Source: Sulfurospirillum sp. 1612
GTDB taxonomy: Bacteria > Campylobacterota > Campylobacteria > Campylobacterales > Sulfurospirillaceae
Length of the DNA stretch: 64,000 nt
Assembly (NCBI RefSeq): GCF_036556685.1
Contig: NZ_CP140614.1
Span: 1,116,001-1,180,000 of the forward strand
Direction of reading: 5' to 3'
A program made the translations under genes and the position numbers. Position 1 is the stretch's first letter. The number at the start of each line of letters is the position of its first letter. The notes under the pieces were generated by a model, which saw nothing but the letters and a program-made list of their open reading frames with translations, ran no database searches and was not told the origin of the DNA. Below, piece after piece: positions 53,116 through 62,270 of this stretch.

Positions 53116-53561
53116 CGTTGCAATTCTGCAAAACGCGCTTGCAAATCTTCTCGCATCTTCTCTGCGATTAAATCACCATTTTGGATGTAGCCTTTCACAA
53201 AACCATCCAAATTGATGAGGATTTCAGCGAGTTCTGCTTCAATTTGTTCTTTGGTTCTATTTTTTGACATTGTTGTTTCAAAAAACACCAATTTACGAAT
53301 AAAATCTGAGAGAATTTCACTCGCTTGCTCTGCTTTTTCGGGGTCTCTGAGCGCAAATATGACATCATCAGAAGAGCCTTTTTTGATGTCAGATCGAATA
53401 TCTCTGATATAATCTTGCACATGAGCTGAAAAATCTCCATATTTTGCATTGGGATTTTTGAGTGATTCTATATCAATATTTTCGGTGACTTTTTTAATAT
53501 TTTTAATAACAATCAATATGATAAATACAGATACCAAAATGACAGGTAAGAGTTGATCCAT
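53112..53561 (-). CDS. Unknown 149-residue single-pass membrane protein
   Basis: I do not recognise a family. One N-terminal membrane helix (LLPVILVSVFIILIVIKNI) is followed by about 125 charged, mainly helical residues that probably form a coiled coil in the cytoplasm (KAEQASEILSDFIRKLV, TKEQIEAELAEILINLDGFVKGYI). The gene stands alone on the minus strand, overlapping the pxpC stop convergently by four bases. It lies downstream of the aap operon, separated from it by a hairpin. Confidence 0.65.
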   Translation of the reverse strand: MDQLLPVILVSVFIILIVIKNIKKVTENIDIESLKNPNAKYGDFSAHVQDYIRDIRSDIKKGSSDDVIFALRDPEKAEQASEILSDFIRKLVFFETTMSKNRTKEQIEAELAEILINLDGFVKGYIQNGDLIAEKMREDLQARFAELQR

Positions 53562-53609
53562 AATAAGCCTTTTTTGATTATATATTTTAGAATTATAGCA
53601 AGATATGTA

Positions 53610-53639
53610 TAAAGTTGTCTTATTTCTAAGACAACTTTA
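53610..53639 (-). terminator. Hairpin after aapP
   Basis: A 13-bp perfect stem, TAAAGTTGTCTTA with TAAGACAACTTTA, has a 4-base loop and lies two bases beyond the aapP stop on the minus strand. The sequence after it is A+T-rich without a clean T-run, so termination strength is uncertain. Confidence 0.6.
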
Positions 53640-53641
53640 GG

Positions 53642-54388
53642 CTAATGAGAAAGAATTTGACTTAAAAAGAGTTTGAGTCTGTCTGATTGTGGATTTTCAA
53701 AGAATTCTTCAGGGGTGTTTTCTTCGATAATTTGTCCCGATTCCATAAAGATAACACGATCGGCTACTTTTTTAGCAAAGCCCATTTCGTGAGTCACACA
53801 AACCATCGTACGATGCTCTTGAGCCAATTCCACCATAACATCTAAGACTTCTGAAATCATCTCTGGGTCAAGTGCACTGGTGGGCTCATCAAATAGCATA
53901 ATCGATGGATTTTTACAAAGACTTCTTGCGATTGCTACGCGTTGTTGCTGACCACCTGAGAGTTGATTGGGGTATTTTTTGGCTTGATCTGCGATACCGA
54001 CTCGATCTAAGAAATTCATCGCCGTCTCAATCGCATCTTTTTTAGGGGTTTTTTTGACCCAAATCGGTGCTAGTGTGAGATTATCTAAAATCGTGAGATG
54101 CGGGAAGAGGTTGAAGCTTTGAAAAACCATCGCCACATCTTCACGAATTGCTTTAATTTTTTTGACATCATCGCTCAACTCAACATCATTGACGATAATC
54201 TGTCCTTCTTGAAATTGTTCAAGATAGTTGATACAACGAATCATCGTTGATTTACCACTTCCTGAAGGTCCTGCTACGACGATAATCTCACCTTTTTTGA
54301 CATTTAAATTGATATCTTTAAGGACATGGAAATCGCCATACCATTTATTTAAATTTCTAATCTCTATTACATCATTTTTATTTTCCAT
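53642..54388 (-). CDS. aapP: General L-amino acid ABC transporter ATPase AapP
   Basis: The 248-residue polar-amino-acid ABC ATPase (GlnQ/AapP group) has Walker [10 protein letters not shown] (40-48), Q-loop [11 protein letters not shown], signature [12 protein letters not shown], Walker [15 protein letters not shown] and H-loop CVTHEMGF. It is the last gene of aapJQMP and powers uptake through the AapQM pair. The gap to aapM is 8 bases. Confidence 0.94.
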   Translation of the reverse strand: MENKNDVIEIRNLNKWYGDFHVLKDINLNVKKGEIIVVAGPSGSGKSTMIRCINYLEQFQEGQIIVNDVELSDDVKKIKAIREDVAMVFQSFNLFPHLTILDNLTLAPIWVKKTPKKDAIETAMNFLDRVGIADQAKKYPNQLSGGQQQRVAIARSLCKNPSIMLFDEPTSALDPEMISEVLDVMVELAQEHRTMVCVTHEMGFAKKVADRVIFMESGQIIEENTPEEFFENPQSDRLKLFLSQILSH

Positions 54389-54396
54389 AATTTTTC

Positions 54397-55482
54397 CTAC
54401 TTATTATTTGTATTGAATCGTTTTTCTAATGATCGGCTGTAAACAGACATGCTATAACAAAATACCCAAAAGAGTATCGTGACAAATACATATCCTTCTG
54501 TTTCAAAACCAAGCCATTTTGAATCACTTGAGGTAAGTTGAACCATCGCAAGTAAATCAAAGAGACCGATAATTAGTACCAATGTGGTGTCTTGAAAGAG
54601 GGCAATAAAACTTCCAACAAGATTTGGAATCGCCACTTTCAATGCCTGAGGCAATATGACCAGTATCATCTTTTGCCAATAGGATAATCCAATAGCATCA
54701 GCTGCTTCGTATTGACCGCTTGGTATGGATTGTAACCCTCCCCGAACAATTTCAGCAATATAAGCTGCTTGAAAGAGCGTAATACCGATGAGCGCACGCA
54801 AGAGTTTGTTAAAAGTGATACCTTCTGGGAAAAAGAGTGGAAGGATAACAGATGACATGAAAAGAATCGTAATCAAGGGAACGCCACGAATAAATTCGAT
54901 ATACGTAACACTAATACTTTTAATAATAGGTAGCTTTGAAGACCTACCAAATGCAAATAAAATACCAATAGGGAAAGAACACACAATACCGACAGCTGCG
55001 ACGATGATAGTGAGCATTAAACCACCCCATTTATTGGTGTCAACGACATTTAATCCAAAAAATCCACCACGGATTAAAATAAATGCCACAATAAAATATC
55101 CTGTTAACATAAAAAATCTAACAGTATCTTTTTTTATAAGTTTAAACAATCCAATGAGTACAACAAAGAAAATCGCGACGAGATTCACGCGCCAGCGATC
55201 AACTTCAGGGTAGAAACCATACATAAACATACTCATCTTGACCTTGATGAAAACCCAACAAGCACCATCTCCGGTACATTGTGCCCTTGAATCTCCTGCA
55301 AAATGAGCATCAATCAAAGACCATTTGATAAAAGGAGGAATAATCCAAACTAAAATAGCAATACCGAGCATTGTTAATGCCGTATTTAATGGCGAAGAAA
55401 AAAGATTATCTCGCATCCAATGGATTGCACCTTTTGAGTTTGATGGCGCTTCTCTTTGTGAAATTTTATTATATACTGCCAC
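54397..55482 (-). CDS. aapM: General L-amino acid ABC transporter permease AapM
   Basis: The 361-residue membrane protein has an extended N-terminal half (TM helices around a periplasmic loop) and a C-terminal HisM-type permease domain. The EAA-loop segment reads [30 protein letters not shown]. The long N-terminal extension with [22 protein letters not shown] is typical of AapM in the general amino-acid transporter, not of small GlnP-type permeases. Confidence 0.92.
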   Translation of the reverse strand: MAVYNKISQREAPSNSKGAIHWMRDNLFSSPLNTALTMLGIAILVWIIPPFIKWSLIDAHFAGDSRAQCTGDGACWVFIKVKMSMFMYGFYPEVDRWRVNLVAIFFVVLIGLFKLIKKDTVRFFMLTGYFIVAFILIRGGFFGLNVVDTNKWGGLMLTIIVAAVGIVCSFPIGILFAFGRSSKLPIIKSISVTYIEFIRGVPLITILFMSSVILPLFFPEGITFNKLLRALIGITLFQAAYIAEIVRGGLQSIPSGQYEAADAIGLSYWQKMILVILPQALKVAIPNLVGSFIALFQDTTLVLIIGLFDLLAMVQLTSSDSKWLGFETEGYVFVTILFWVFCYSMSVYSRSLEKRFNTNNK

Positions 55483-55483
55483 G

Positions 55484-56638
55484 CTATCTTTCCTTAATCT
55501 TCATTTTATGGTTGATCCAATTGAGTAGTGCTGATACCACAAGGCTCACCACCAAATAAACCAACATCGTGATAGAGATAATCTCAATTGCTTGTCCTAC
55601 TTGATTGAGTGTAGTTCCCGCGAAAACCGTTACCAATTCCGGATATCCAATCGCCGTTGCCAACGAAGAGTTTTTGACAATGTTAAGATATTGGTTGATG
55701 GTTGGCGGAATGGCAATTCTTACTGCTTGAGGCAAAACTACCAATTTTAGTGCTTGATAACTAGATAGTCCTATAGATGCAGCGGCTTCTTTTTGTCCTT
55801 TATTAACTGCTTCAATACCACTTCTGACCGCTTCTGCAATAAAGGTTGCCGTATAAATGGTAATGGCCATGGCTAAAGCAATAAATTCTGGATAAAATTG
55901 TTTACCCCCTTGGAAGTTGAATCCTTGAAGATGCGGATATGAAAAATCAAAATTTGCACCACCAACAAAATATCCAATAATAGGTACCACAATCAACAAT
56001 CCCAACCCCACAGGTAAGACTGGAAACTCTTGTCCTGTTTGTTCTTGTCTCTTGTTTGACCATCGATTAAGAAAAAAAACAAAGACAATGACAAGGATAA
56101 ATGACAAAAGTACCGAAATAACGGTTGCATCAAGGGCAGGTTGTGGAATATAGAGTCCACGATTGTTAATAAAGATTGTGCCAAAGATATCAATGCTGCC
56201 CCTCGGAGAAGGAAGGGAACGTAAAACGACGTTATACCAAAATAAAATTTGCAATAATATTGGAATATTTCTAAAAATCTCAATATAGGCTGCTGAGAGT
56301 TTTCTCATGAGCCAATTCTTTGAGAGCCTGAGTACCCCGACAAAAAGACCGAGTATCGTTGAAAATATGATGGCAACAAACGAAACAATGAGGGTGTTTA
56401 AAAGTCCTACTAAAAAAACTCTACCATAGGAGTTTGAAGGGGTATAAGATATCGGACTATCATTGATACCAAATCCTGCGGTTGAATTTAAAAATCCAAA
56501 ACCGGTTTTAATGCCTCTTTGTTCTATATTGTGAGTAGTATTGACCCCAATATACCACAAAAATGCAACAACACCAATAATTGTAATGAGTTGAAATAGA
56601 TAGCCTCTAACTCTTCTATCTCGTAAAAATGCTAGCAT
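55484..56638 (-). CDS. aapQ: General L-amino acid ABC transporter permease AapQ
   Basis: The 384-residue membrane protein starts with a first helix, then TTHNIEQRGIKTGFGFLNSTAGFGINDSPI, the AapQ signature region. The C-terminal permease domain has EAAASIGLSSYQALKLVVLPQAVRIAIPP. It pairs with AapM to form the channel. It is separated from aapJ by 67 bases containing a stable hairpin. Confidence 0.93.
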   Translation of the reverse strand: MLAFLRDRRVRGYLFQLITIIGVVAFLWYIGVNTTHNIEQRGIKTGFGFLNSTAGFGINDSPISYTPSNSYGRVFLVGLLNTLIVSFVAIIFSTILGLFVGVLRLSKNWLMRKLSAAYIEIFRNIPILLQILFWYNVVLRSLPSPRGSIDIFGTIFINNRGLYIPQPALDATVISVLLSFILVIVFVFFLNRWSNKRQEQTGQEFPVLPVGLGLLIVVPIIGYFVGGANFDFSYPHLQGFNFQGGKQFYPEFIALAMAITIYTATFIAEAVRSGIEAVNKGQKEAAASIGLSSYQALKLVVLPQAVRIAIPPTINQYLNIVKNSSLATAIGYPELVTVFAGTTLNQVGQAIEIISITMLVYLVVSLVVSALLNWINHKMKIKER

Positions 56639-56668
56639 TATGCTCCTTTATGTGACACGTAGTGAGAG

Positions 56669-56687
56669 GGCAGGGACGAACCCTGCC
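56669..56687 (-). other. GC-rich stem-loop between aapJ and aapQ
   Basis: GGCAGGG (56669-56675) pairs with CCCTGCC (56681-56687) around a 5-base loop. On the minus strand no T-run follows, so this looks like a 3' stabilising or partial attenuating hairpin. Such a hairpin would let the binding protein be made in excess over the permeases. Confidence 0.6.
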
Positions 56688-56705
56688 GAAAAATAAAATA
56701 TGATA

Positions 56706-57731
56706 TTATTTGAATGGTGGAGAATATTGTAATCCGCCATCTTTCCATTGTGCATTAAGACCTCTTTCGATTTTAAGAGGAGATCCCATACCGACATTGC
56801 GTTCAAATGATTCACCATAATTACCAACTTGTTTGATAATATTATATGCCCAATCTTTTTTCAAGTGAAGATTTTCACCCAATCTGCCTTCTGTACCAAG
56901 AATTCTCTTGATAGCAGGATCTTTTGTAGTAGCTTTGAGTTGATCGACATTTTTGCTTGTGATACCGCGTTCTTCTGCGGCTACCATAGCATTGTAAGAC
57001 CATTTTACGATGTTAAACCATACATCATCACCTTGTCTAACAACCGGTCCCAAAGGCTCTTTTGAGATGATTTGAGGCAGAATTATAGAACCACTTGGGT
57101 CTTTTAGTGTTGTTTGCAACGCATGCAATTGAGACGAATCTGATGTCATAACGTCACAACGACCACTCTCATAACCATTTCGAACTTGTGCCGTGGTATC
57201 GTAAGAAACAGATTTATATTTCATACCATGAGATGCAAAGTAACTTGCGAGGTTTAATTCTGTTGTTGTACCTGCTTGAACACAGACTGCTGCACCGTTT
57301 AAGTCCAACGCACTTTTGACACCAAGAGATTTATGAATCATAAAAGCTTGTCCATCATAAAAGTTAACACCGGCAAAATTTAAACCCAAAGAAGAATCTC
57401 TTGTTTGTGTCCATGTTGTATTTCTTGAAAGGATATCAATCTCACCACTTTGAAGTGCTGTAAATCTTTCTTTTGCTGTCAAAGGGGTATATTTAACTTT
57501 TGATGCATCACCTAAAACAGCGGCTGCGACTGCTCTACAAACATCAACGTCAATACCGCTCCAGTGGCCACTTGCGTCAGCTGATGAAAATCCAGGAAGT
57601 CCTGTGTTAACACCACATTTTACAAAGCCATTTTTTTGTACGTCACTTAAGGTATCAGCCTGAAGGGCTGAAGCACTTAATCCCAAAACTGCGATTGCAG
57701 CAATAGAAATTTTTGCGATTTTTGATCTCAT
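56706..57731 (-). CDS. aapJ: General L-amino acid ABC transporter binding protein AapJ
   Basis: This is a periplasmic binding protein of 341 residues from ATG 57731, with AAAAGGA upstream. An in-frame start at 57782 lies before the promoter -10, so it is rejected. After the signal peptide (MRSKIAKISIAAIAVLGLSA) comes TLSDVQKNGFVKCGVNTGLPGFSSADASG, then DVDVCRAVAAAVLGD, LTAKERFTALQSGEID and LSRNTTWTQTRD, all very close to the AapJ pattern. It binds a broad range of L-amino acids in characterised systems. Confidence 0.95.
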   Translation of the reverse strand: MRSKIAKISIAAIAVLGLSASALQADTLSDVQKNGFVKCGVNTGLPGFSSADASGHWSGIDVDVCRAVAAAVLGDASKVKYTPLTAKERFTALQSGEIDILSRNTTWTQTRDSSLGLNFAGVNFYDGQAFMIHKSLGVKSALDLNGAAVCVQAGTTTELNLASYFASHGMKYKSVSYDTTAQVRNGYESGRCDVMTSDSSQLHALQTTLKDPSGSIILPQIISKEPLGPVVRQGDDVWFNIVKWSYNAMVAAEERGITSKNVDQLKATTKDPAIKRILGTEGRLGENLHLKKDWAYNIIKQVGNYGESFERNVGMGSPLKIERGLNAQWKDGGLQYSPPFK

Positions 57732-57761
57732 GTTGTTCCTTTTAAGTTGTTTATGGATGTC

Positions 57762-57770
57762 ATTGTAGCA
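57762..57770 (-). promoter_or_regulatory. Extended -10 promoter of aapJQMP
   Basis: The minus strand reads TGCTACAAT, a TGnTATAAT match with one change. Transcription would start near 57755, leaving a leader of about 24 bases to the aapJ ATG. Confidence 0.55.
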
Positions 57771-57920
57771 CACAACAAACAAATAATTATTATTTGCATA
57801 GGCTAAATTTTAATCACATCTTAATAAACTATACTACATCTTGCTTTCACGTAAAATTAAAGTGATGTAAAAAAAGTGTAATTATTTTTTTATGTTTCGC
57901 AAAGTTACAAAGATGCTAAA

Positions 57921-58814
57921 TTAATGGGAAAACCGTTTTTTTGATAGTTTAGAGTCAAATGAAAACAATACCAAAGCAAGCCAAATCAGTAAAAATGTCA
58001 ATAATTTTTTTTGATCAAACGGCTCATGATAGACAAAGATTCCGAGCAAAAATGAGATACTTGGGCCGACATACTGAATGAAACCAAGTTTCGTAAGCGA
58101 AATGCGAGTCGCTGCAGCATTAAACCACAAAAGCGGCAAGACAGTAATCAATCCAGCACTAATCAAGAGAATAGATACAGTGTTGATAGTAAAATCAAAG
58201 GTGTTTTGAGACGTTGAGACTAGATAGTAAAAATATAAAAGAGCAAAAGGCAAAATCACTAACGTTTCAATAAATAGTCCAGCTACTGAAGGCAGAGAGA
58301 TTTTTTTGCGAAGCATACCATAAAATGCAAATAATGAAGCAAGAGATAATGAGACAAGGGGGATAGAACCCACAGAGATTAGTTCATTTAAGATAGCTAG
58401 AAATGCCAATAAAATTGCAATTTTTTGTAATTTTGATGGAATTTCTCCAAAAAATATAATACCTAATAGGATACTGATAATAGGGTTAATATAATATCCC
58501 AAACTGGCCTCTGTTATCATATCATGAGAGATAGCCCAGATAAAAATAAGCCAGTTTGATGAGACTAAGATTGACGTAATCATTAGAATCCTGACTTTTT
58601 TCCAATCTTTTAAAATAGCGAGTACTTGTCGAGATTGTTTTGTGTAGCCAATCAAGAGTGCTAAGAAAACAACAGACCAAACGATTCTATGAACAAGAAC
58701 CTCAGCAGGAAGTACGCTACTGGTCAATTTAAAATATATTGGGACAAGTCCCCAAAAAATAAATGCGGCTAAGGCATATAAAATACCTTTTTTCTCTTCA
58801 TTGTGTTCCTGCAC
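57921..58814 (-). CDS. rarD: RarD-type EamA family transporter
   Basis: The 297-residue membrane protein has ten predicted helices in two EamA repeats. The RarD-like start is KKGILYALAAFIFWGLVPIYFKL, followed by VHRIVWSVVF, ASLGYYINPIISILLGIIFF and FIQYVGPSISFLLGIFVYHEPF. The start is GTG 58814 with AAGGA upstream. The transported compound is unknown; family members export amino acids or metabolites. It is a single-gene unit divergent from the DAHP synthase gene. Confidence 0.88.
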   Translation of the reverse strand: MQEHNEEKKGILYALAAFIFWGLVPIYFKLTSSVLPAEVLVHRIVWSVVFLALLIGYTKQSRQVLAILKDWKKVRILMITSILVSSNWLIFIWAISHDMITEASLGYYINPIISILLGIIFFGEIPSKLQKIAILLAFLAILNELISVGSIPLVSLSLASLFAFYGMLRKKISLPSVAGLFIETLVILPFALLYFYYLVSTSQNTFDFTINTVSILLISAGLITVLPLLWFNAAATRISLTKLGFIQYVGPSISFLLGIFVYHEPFDQKKLLTFLLIWLALVLFSFDSKLSKKRFSH

Positions 58815-58878
58815 GCGAATCCTTGATTTTTTTTTGCTTATTTTACTATTGTTTTCTTAATTCTAAAGTTTAACATTG

Positions 58879-58884
58879 TATAAT
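58879..58884 (+). promoter_or_regulatory. Consensus -10 (TATAAT) for DAHP synthase
   Basis: CATTGTATAATGATTATAA lies 28 bases before the ATG at 58913. TATAAT is a perfect match and the expected transcript start is near 58891. Confidence 0.5.
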
Positions 58885-58912
58885 GATTATAAAATTCAAG
58901 TAAAGGTAATTG

Positions 58913-60286
58913 ATGATGGAAGAATGGACTAAGACTTCTTGGAGAACAAAAGCAATAAAACAACAACCTACTTATCCAGATAAATCGGAGTTACAAAAAG
59001 TCGAAAAGATATTAAGCAAATATCCTCCTCTCGTTTTTGCGGGGGAAGTGAGAAGCCTTAAGCATGAGTTTGCAAAAGTCTGTGAAGGCAAAGCATTTTT
59101 ATTGCAAGGTGGCGATTGTGCAGAGAGTTTTGCAGAGTTTAATGCTGATAATATTAGAGATATGTTTAAAGTCATCATGCAGATGGCCGTCGTACTAACT
59201 TTTGCCGGTGGTTGCCCTGTTGTGAAAGTCGGCAGATTAGCCGGACAATTTGCCAAACCAAGATCGAGTGATTTTGAAGAGATTGATGGAGAAAAACTAC
59301 CAAGTTATCGTGGTGATATCATCAATGATAATAATTTTAGCGAAGATTCTAGAATTCCAGATCCCAATAGAATGTTACGCGCCTACAATCAATCATCTGC
59401 GACCATGAATCTTTTACGTGCATTTGCTAAAGGGGGATTGGCTGATTTACATCAAGTTCACAAATGGAATCTCGGTTTTGTTAAAGATAATGCTTTGGGT
59501 GGTAAATATAAAGCATTGGCTCATAAAATTACGGAAACATTGGAATTTATGGAAGCATGTGGTATCACTTCTGAAAATACACCGATGATTAATGAAACCA
59601 TTCTTTATACTTCTCATGAGGCGTTACTCCTCAATAATGAAGAAGCCTTGACGCGTGAAGACAGTCTAAGCGGTGATTGGGTTGATTGTTCTGCTCATAT
59701 GCTCTGGATTGGTGATAGAACTCGTGATGTCGATGGTGCACATGTAGAGTTTTTGCGTGGAGTTATTAATCCAATTGGTATCAAAGCAGGACCAAGTATT
59801 ACGCCAGATGAATTGCTTGCGTTAATAGATAAATTAAATCCTGAAAATGAAGCGGGACGTATTAATATCATCATCCGAATGGGTGCGGATAAGATTACAT
59901 CAGAATTGCCCAAACTCATCCGTGCGGTGAAAGCCAGTGATAAAAAAGTCATTTGGAGTATTGACCCGATGCATGGCAATACCATCAAAGCCTCAAACAA
60001 CTATAAAACCAGAATGTTTGATGAAATTTTACGAGAAGTCAAAGGATTTTTTGACGTACACAAACAAGAGGGCACCTTCCCAGGAGGAGTGCATCTTGAG
60101 ATGACAGGACAAGATGTGACCGAATGTGTCGGTGGTGTTGTGGATGTCACAGAAGAAAATCTTAGTTCGCGATACAACACCCATTGTGACCCAAGACTGA
60201 ACGCAGACCAAGCACTGGAATTGGCATTTTTGATAGCCGATTCACTCAGAGAAGCCAAAGACCGATTTAAAAATCAAGAAAACTAA
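58913..60286 (+). CDS. Class II 3-deoxy-D-arabino-heptulosonate-7-phosphate synthase
   Basis: This enzyme condenses phosphoenolpyruvate and erythrose 4-phosphate, the first step of aromatic amino acid synthesis. The 457 residues are the plant-like class II type, as used by Helicobacter and Campylobacter. Segments include [25 protein letters not shown] (metal cysteine), [23 protein letters not shown]-like [27 protein letters not shown], and [19 protein letters not shown]. The start is ATG 58913 or 58916, with AAAGG upstream; TTG 58910 is less likely. No feedback-regulatory extension is seen. Confidence 0.96.
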   Translation: MMEEWTKTSWRTKAIKQQPTYPDKSELQKVEKILSKYPPLVFAGEVRSLKHEFAKVCEGKAFLLQGGDCAESFAEFNADNIRDMFKVIMQMAVVLTFAGGCPVVKVGRLAGQFAKPRSSDFEEIDGEKLPSYRGDIINDNNFSEDSRIPDPNRMLRAYNQSSATMNLLRAFAKGGLADLHQVHKWNLGFVKDNALGGKYKALAHKITETLEFMEACGITSENTPMINETILYTSHEALLLNNEEALTREDSLSGDWVDCSAHMLWIGDRTRDVDGAHVEFLRGVINPIGIKAGPSITPDELLALIDKLNPENEAGRINIIIRMGADKITSELPKLIRAVKASDKKVIWSIDPMHGNTIKASNNYKTRMFDEILREVKGFFDVHKQEGTFPGGVHLEMTGQDVTECVGGVVDVTEENLSSRYNTHCDPRLNADQALELAFLIADSLREAKDRFKNQEN

Positions 60287-60291
60287 AAAAG

Positions 60292-60313
60292 AAGAGGCCG
60301 GTTTTGGTCTCTT
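60292..60313. terminator. Bidirectional terminator between DAHP synthase and the ABC ATPase
   Basis: AAGAGGCC (60292-60299) pairs with GGTCTCTT (60306-60313, one G-T pair) around a 6-base loop. On the minus strand the stem is followed by TTCTTTTTTAG, a good T-run. On the plus strand AAAAATTTT follows. It lies between convergent genes. Confidence 0.75.
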
Positions 60314-60328
60314 AAAAATTTTCCAACA

Positions 60329-60907
60329 TTAATCTACGTGCAGTGAGATGATACGATCACTGCACCATTTTGCGAGATGCTCATCATGAGTGATAAGCAA
60401 GATTCCGACACGATCCAAAAATCTCATGAGCAATTTCATCACTTCAAGTTGGGTAATATTATCAAGCGCACTGGTGGGTTCATCGGCTAAGATTAACTGA
60501 GGATTCATCAAGATAGCTCTAAGGATTGAGCATCTTTGTAACTGTCCACCACTCAATTGATGGGGCTTTTTCTCCAATAAAGCAAGGTCGAGATTTAATT
60601 CCTCACAAAGCTTTTCATACCCTTGCAATGGCGCAACATCTCGAATTTGATTGATGATGGTATAGGTTGGATGAAACGATGTATAGGGATCTTGGTAAAT
60701 TTGCGAAAATGATGCTACGTTGATTGTCCCTTTGTTGGGTTTCAAATTGTGGCTGATGAGTTCAAACAAGGTGCTTTTCCCTGACCCGCTGGGGCCGACA
60801 ATACAGACAACTTCACCTTGTTTCATACTTAAATCAAACGCTTCATATACGGTATGTTTTCCATCGTATGAAAAGTACAAATCTTGAATCTCTAAAATAT
60901 TTGACAT
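60329..60907 (-). CDS. Orphan ABC ATPase, Opp/Nik-like short form
   Basis: The 192-residue ATPase has Walker [10 protein letters not shown] (38-46), Q-loop YQDPYTSFHP (Q72, in the peptide/nickel-transporter style), signature LSGGQ (118-122), Walker B LILADEP (138-144) and H-loop LLITHDEH. It lacks the C-terminal oligopeptide-transporter motif and is shorter than DppF/NikE (about 260-330). No permease or binding protein is adjacent; proA lies one base upstream and is probably cotranscribed. Its partner is unknown. Confidence 0.85.
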   Translation of the reverse strand: MSNILEIQDLYFSYDGKHTVYEAFDLSMKQGEVVCIVGPSGSGKSTLFELISHNLKPNKGTINVASFSQIYQDPYTSFHPTYTIINQIRDVAPLQGYEKLCEELNLDLALLEKKPHQLSGGQLQRCSILRAILMNPQLILADEPTSALDNITQLEVMKLLMRFLDRVGILLITHDEHLAKWCSDRIISLHVD

Positions 60908-60908
60908 A

Positions 60909-62141
60909 TTATCGAATATTTCCCTGACCGTATAATTTGTACTTGTAAGTCGTTAGGTCGTGGATTCCCATCGGTCCACGTGCATGGATTTTACTTGTAC
61001 TAATGCCAACTTCCGCACCAAAACCAAACTCTGCCCCATCTGTAAAACGAGTGCTAGCATTGACATACACACAAGCTGAATCGACCTCATTCAAAAAACG
61101 CTCGGCATTGGCGTAAGATTCACTCAATATAGCATCTGAATGTCCAGAACCATAGTGATTGATGTGATTGATGGCTTCTTCTAGGTTGGCGACGACTTTA
61201 ATGGAGAGTATATTATCAAGATATTCAGTGCAAAAATCCTCTTCTGTCGCAGGTAAAATGTCGATAATTTTTCTTGTTTGCTCGCATCCTAAGAGTTTAG
61301 TTCCCATGGCATCAAAAGCATTTTTGAGTTCTGGCAGTGCCTTTGGTGCAATATTTTGATGCACTAAAAGTGTTTCCATAGCATTGCAAACACCCGTTCT
61401 TTGACATTTTGCATTCACAGCAATTTTAGAAGCTTGGCTGATAGAGGCACTCTCATCTAAAAATATATGACACAATCCCTTATCATGTTTGATAACCGGG
61501 ATATTAGAGTGTTCTGAGACGTATTTAATCAAGGCTGCTCCTCCTCGCGGAATGATAAGATCAACAAACTGATCCATAGTAATCAATTGGGCAATACCCT
61601 CGCGTGAATAATCTGGCAATAAAGAGATGAGCTCTTTTGGTAACTGGCAAGCTACCAATGTCTCTTGTAAAATCTTTGCAATCGCAATATTGCTATTTTT
61701 TGCCTCTTTTCCCCCTTTTAAAATACAGACATTACCACTTTTAAAGCACAGCGCGGCGGTGTCACTAGTCACATTAGGGCGACTTTCATAGATAATCCCA
61801 ATCACACCAATCGGCACTGATACTTTTTCGATTTTTAATCCCCCTGGTGTCACCCAACCATCCAAAATACGACCGGTAGGCTCTCCCAAGGCTGCGATTT
61901 CTTTGAGACTACGCGACATATCATGAATGCGTTCAGGCGTCAATGTCAAGCGGTCCATTAATGATTCTGGCAATGCTGCGATGTGACCGGCATCGATATC
62001 TATTTTGTTTGCTTTTAAAATATTATCTTGATGTTTTTCTAGATTCTCTGCCATTTTCTTGAGTACGTCTGATTTCGTTTCGGGTTTGAGTGTCGAGAGT
62101 ATTCTGCTTGAATCTTTTGCTTTTCTTAAAAAATTTTCCAT
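60909..62141 (-). CDS. proA: Gamma-glutamyl phosphate reductase
   Basis: ProA reduces glutamyl-5-phosphate to the semialdehyde in proline synthesis. The 410-residue aldehyde-dehydrogenase-fold protein has IGVIGIIYESRPNVTSDTAALC, LIIPRGGAALIKYVSEHSNIPVIKH, the catalytic cysteine in CQRTGVCNAMET, and FTDGAEFGFGAEVGISTSKIHARGPMG. GGGAAA precedes the ATG. It is divergent from fqrB, the arrangement remembered from C. jejuni (proA beside Cj0559). Confidence 0.97.
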   Translation of the reverse strand: MENFLRKAKDSSRILSTLKPETKSDVLKKMAENLEKHQDNILKANKIDIDAGHIAALPESLMDRLTLTPERIHDMSRSLKEIAALGEPTGRILDGWVTPGGLKIEKVSVPIGVIGIIYESRPNVTSDTAALCFKSGNVCILKGGKEAKNSNIAIAKILQETLVACQLPKELISLLPDYSREGIAQLITMDQFVDLIIPRGGAALIKYVSEHSNIPVIKHDKGLCHIFLDESASISQASKIAVNAKCQRTGVCNAMETLLVHQNIAPKALPELKNAFDAMGTKLLGCEQTRKIIDILPATEEDFCTEYLDNILSIKVVANLEEAINHINHYGSGHSDAILSESYANAERFLNEVDSACVYVNASTRFTDGAEFGFGAEVGISTSKIHARGPMGIHDLTTYKYKLYGQGNIR

Positions 62142-62270
62142 TTTTTTCCCTTAATGTAAACTTTATAATAAAAATTGAATAAAATTTTAAAGATTTTACT
62201 CTTATTTTAATGTAAGTAAGCTAAAATAGTTTCTATATTAGATAAAATTAAGCAAAAATAAGGAGAGAAA

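Noticed and set aside
54788-55213. Open frame of about 141 codons antisense to aapM
   Set aside because: It is a shadow of a hydrophobic membrane-protein gene and has no recognisable protein features.
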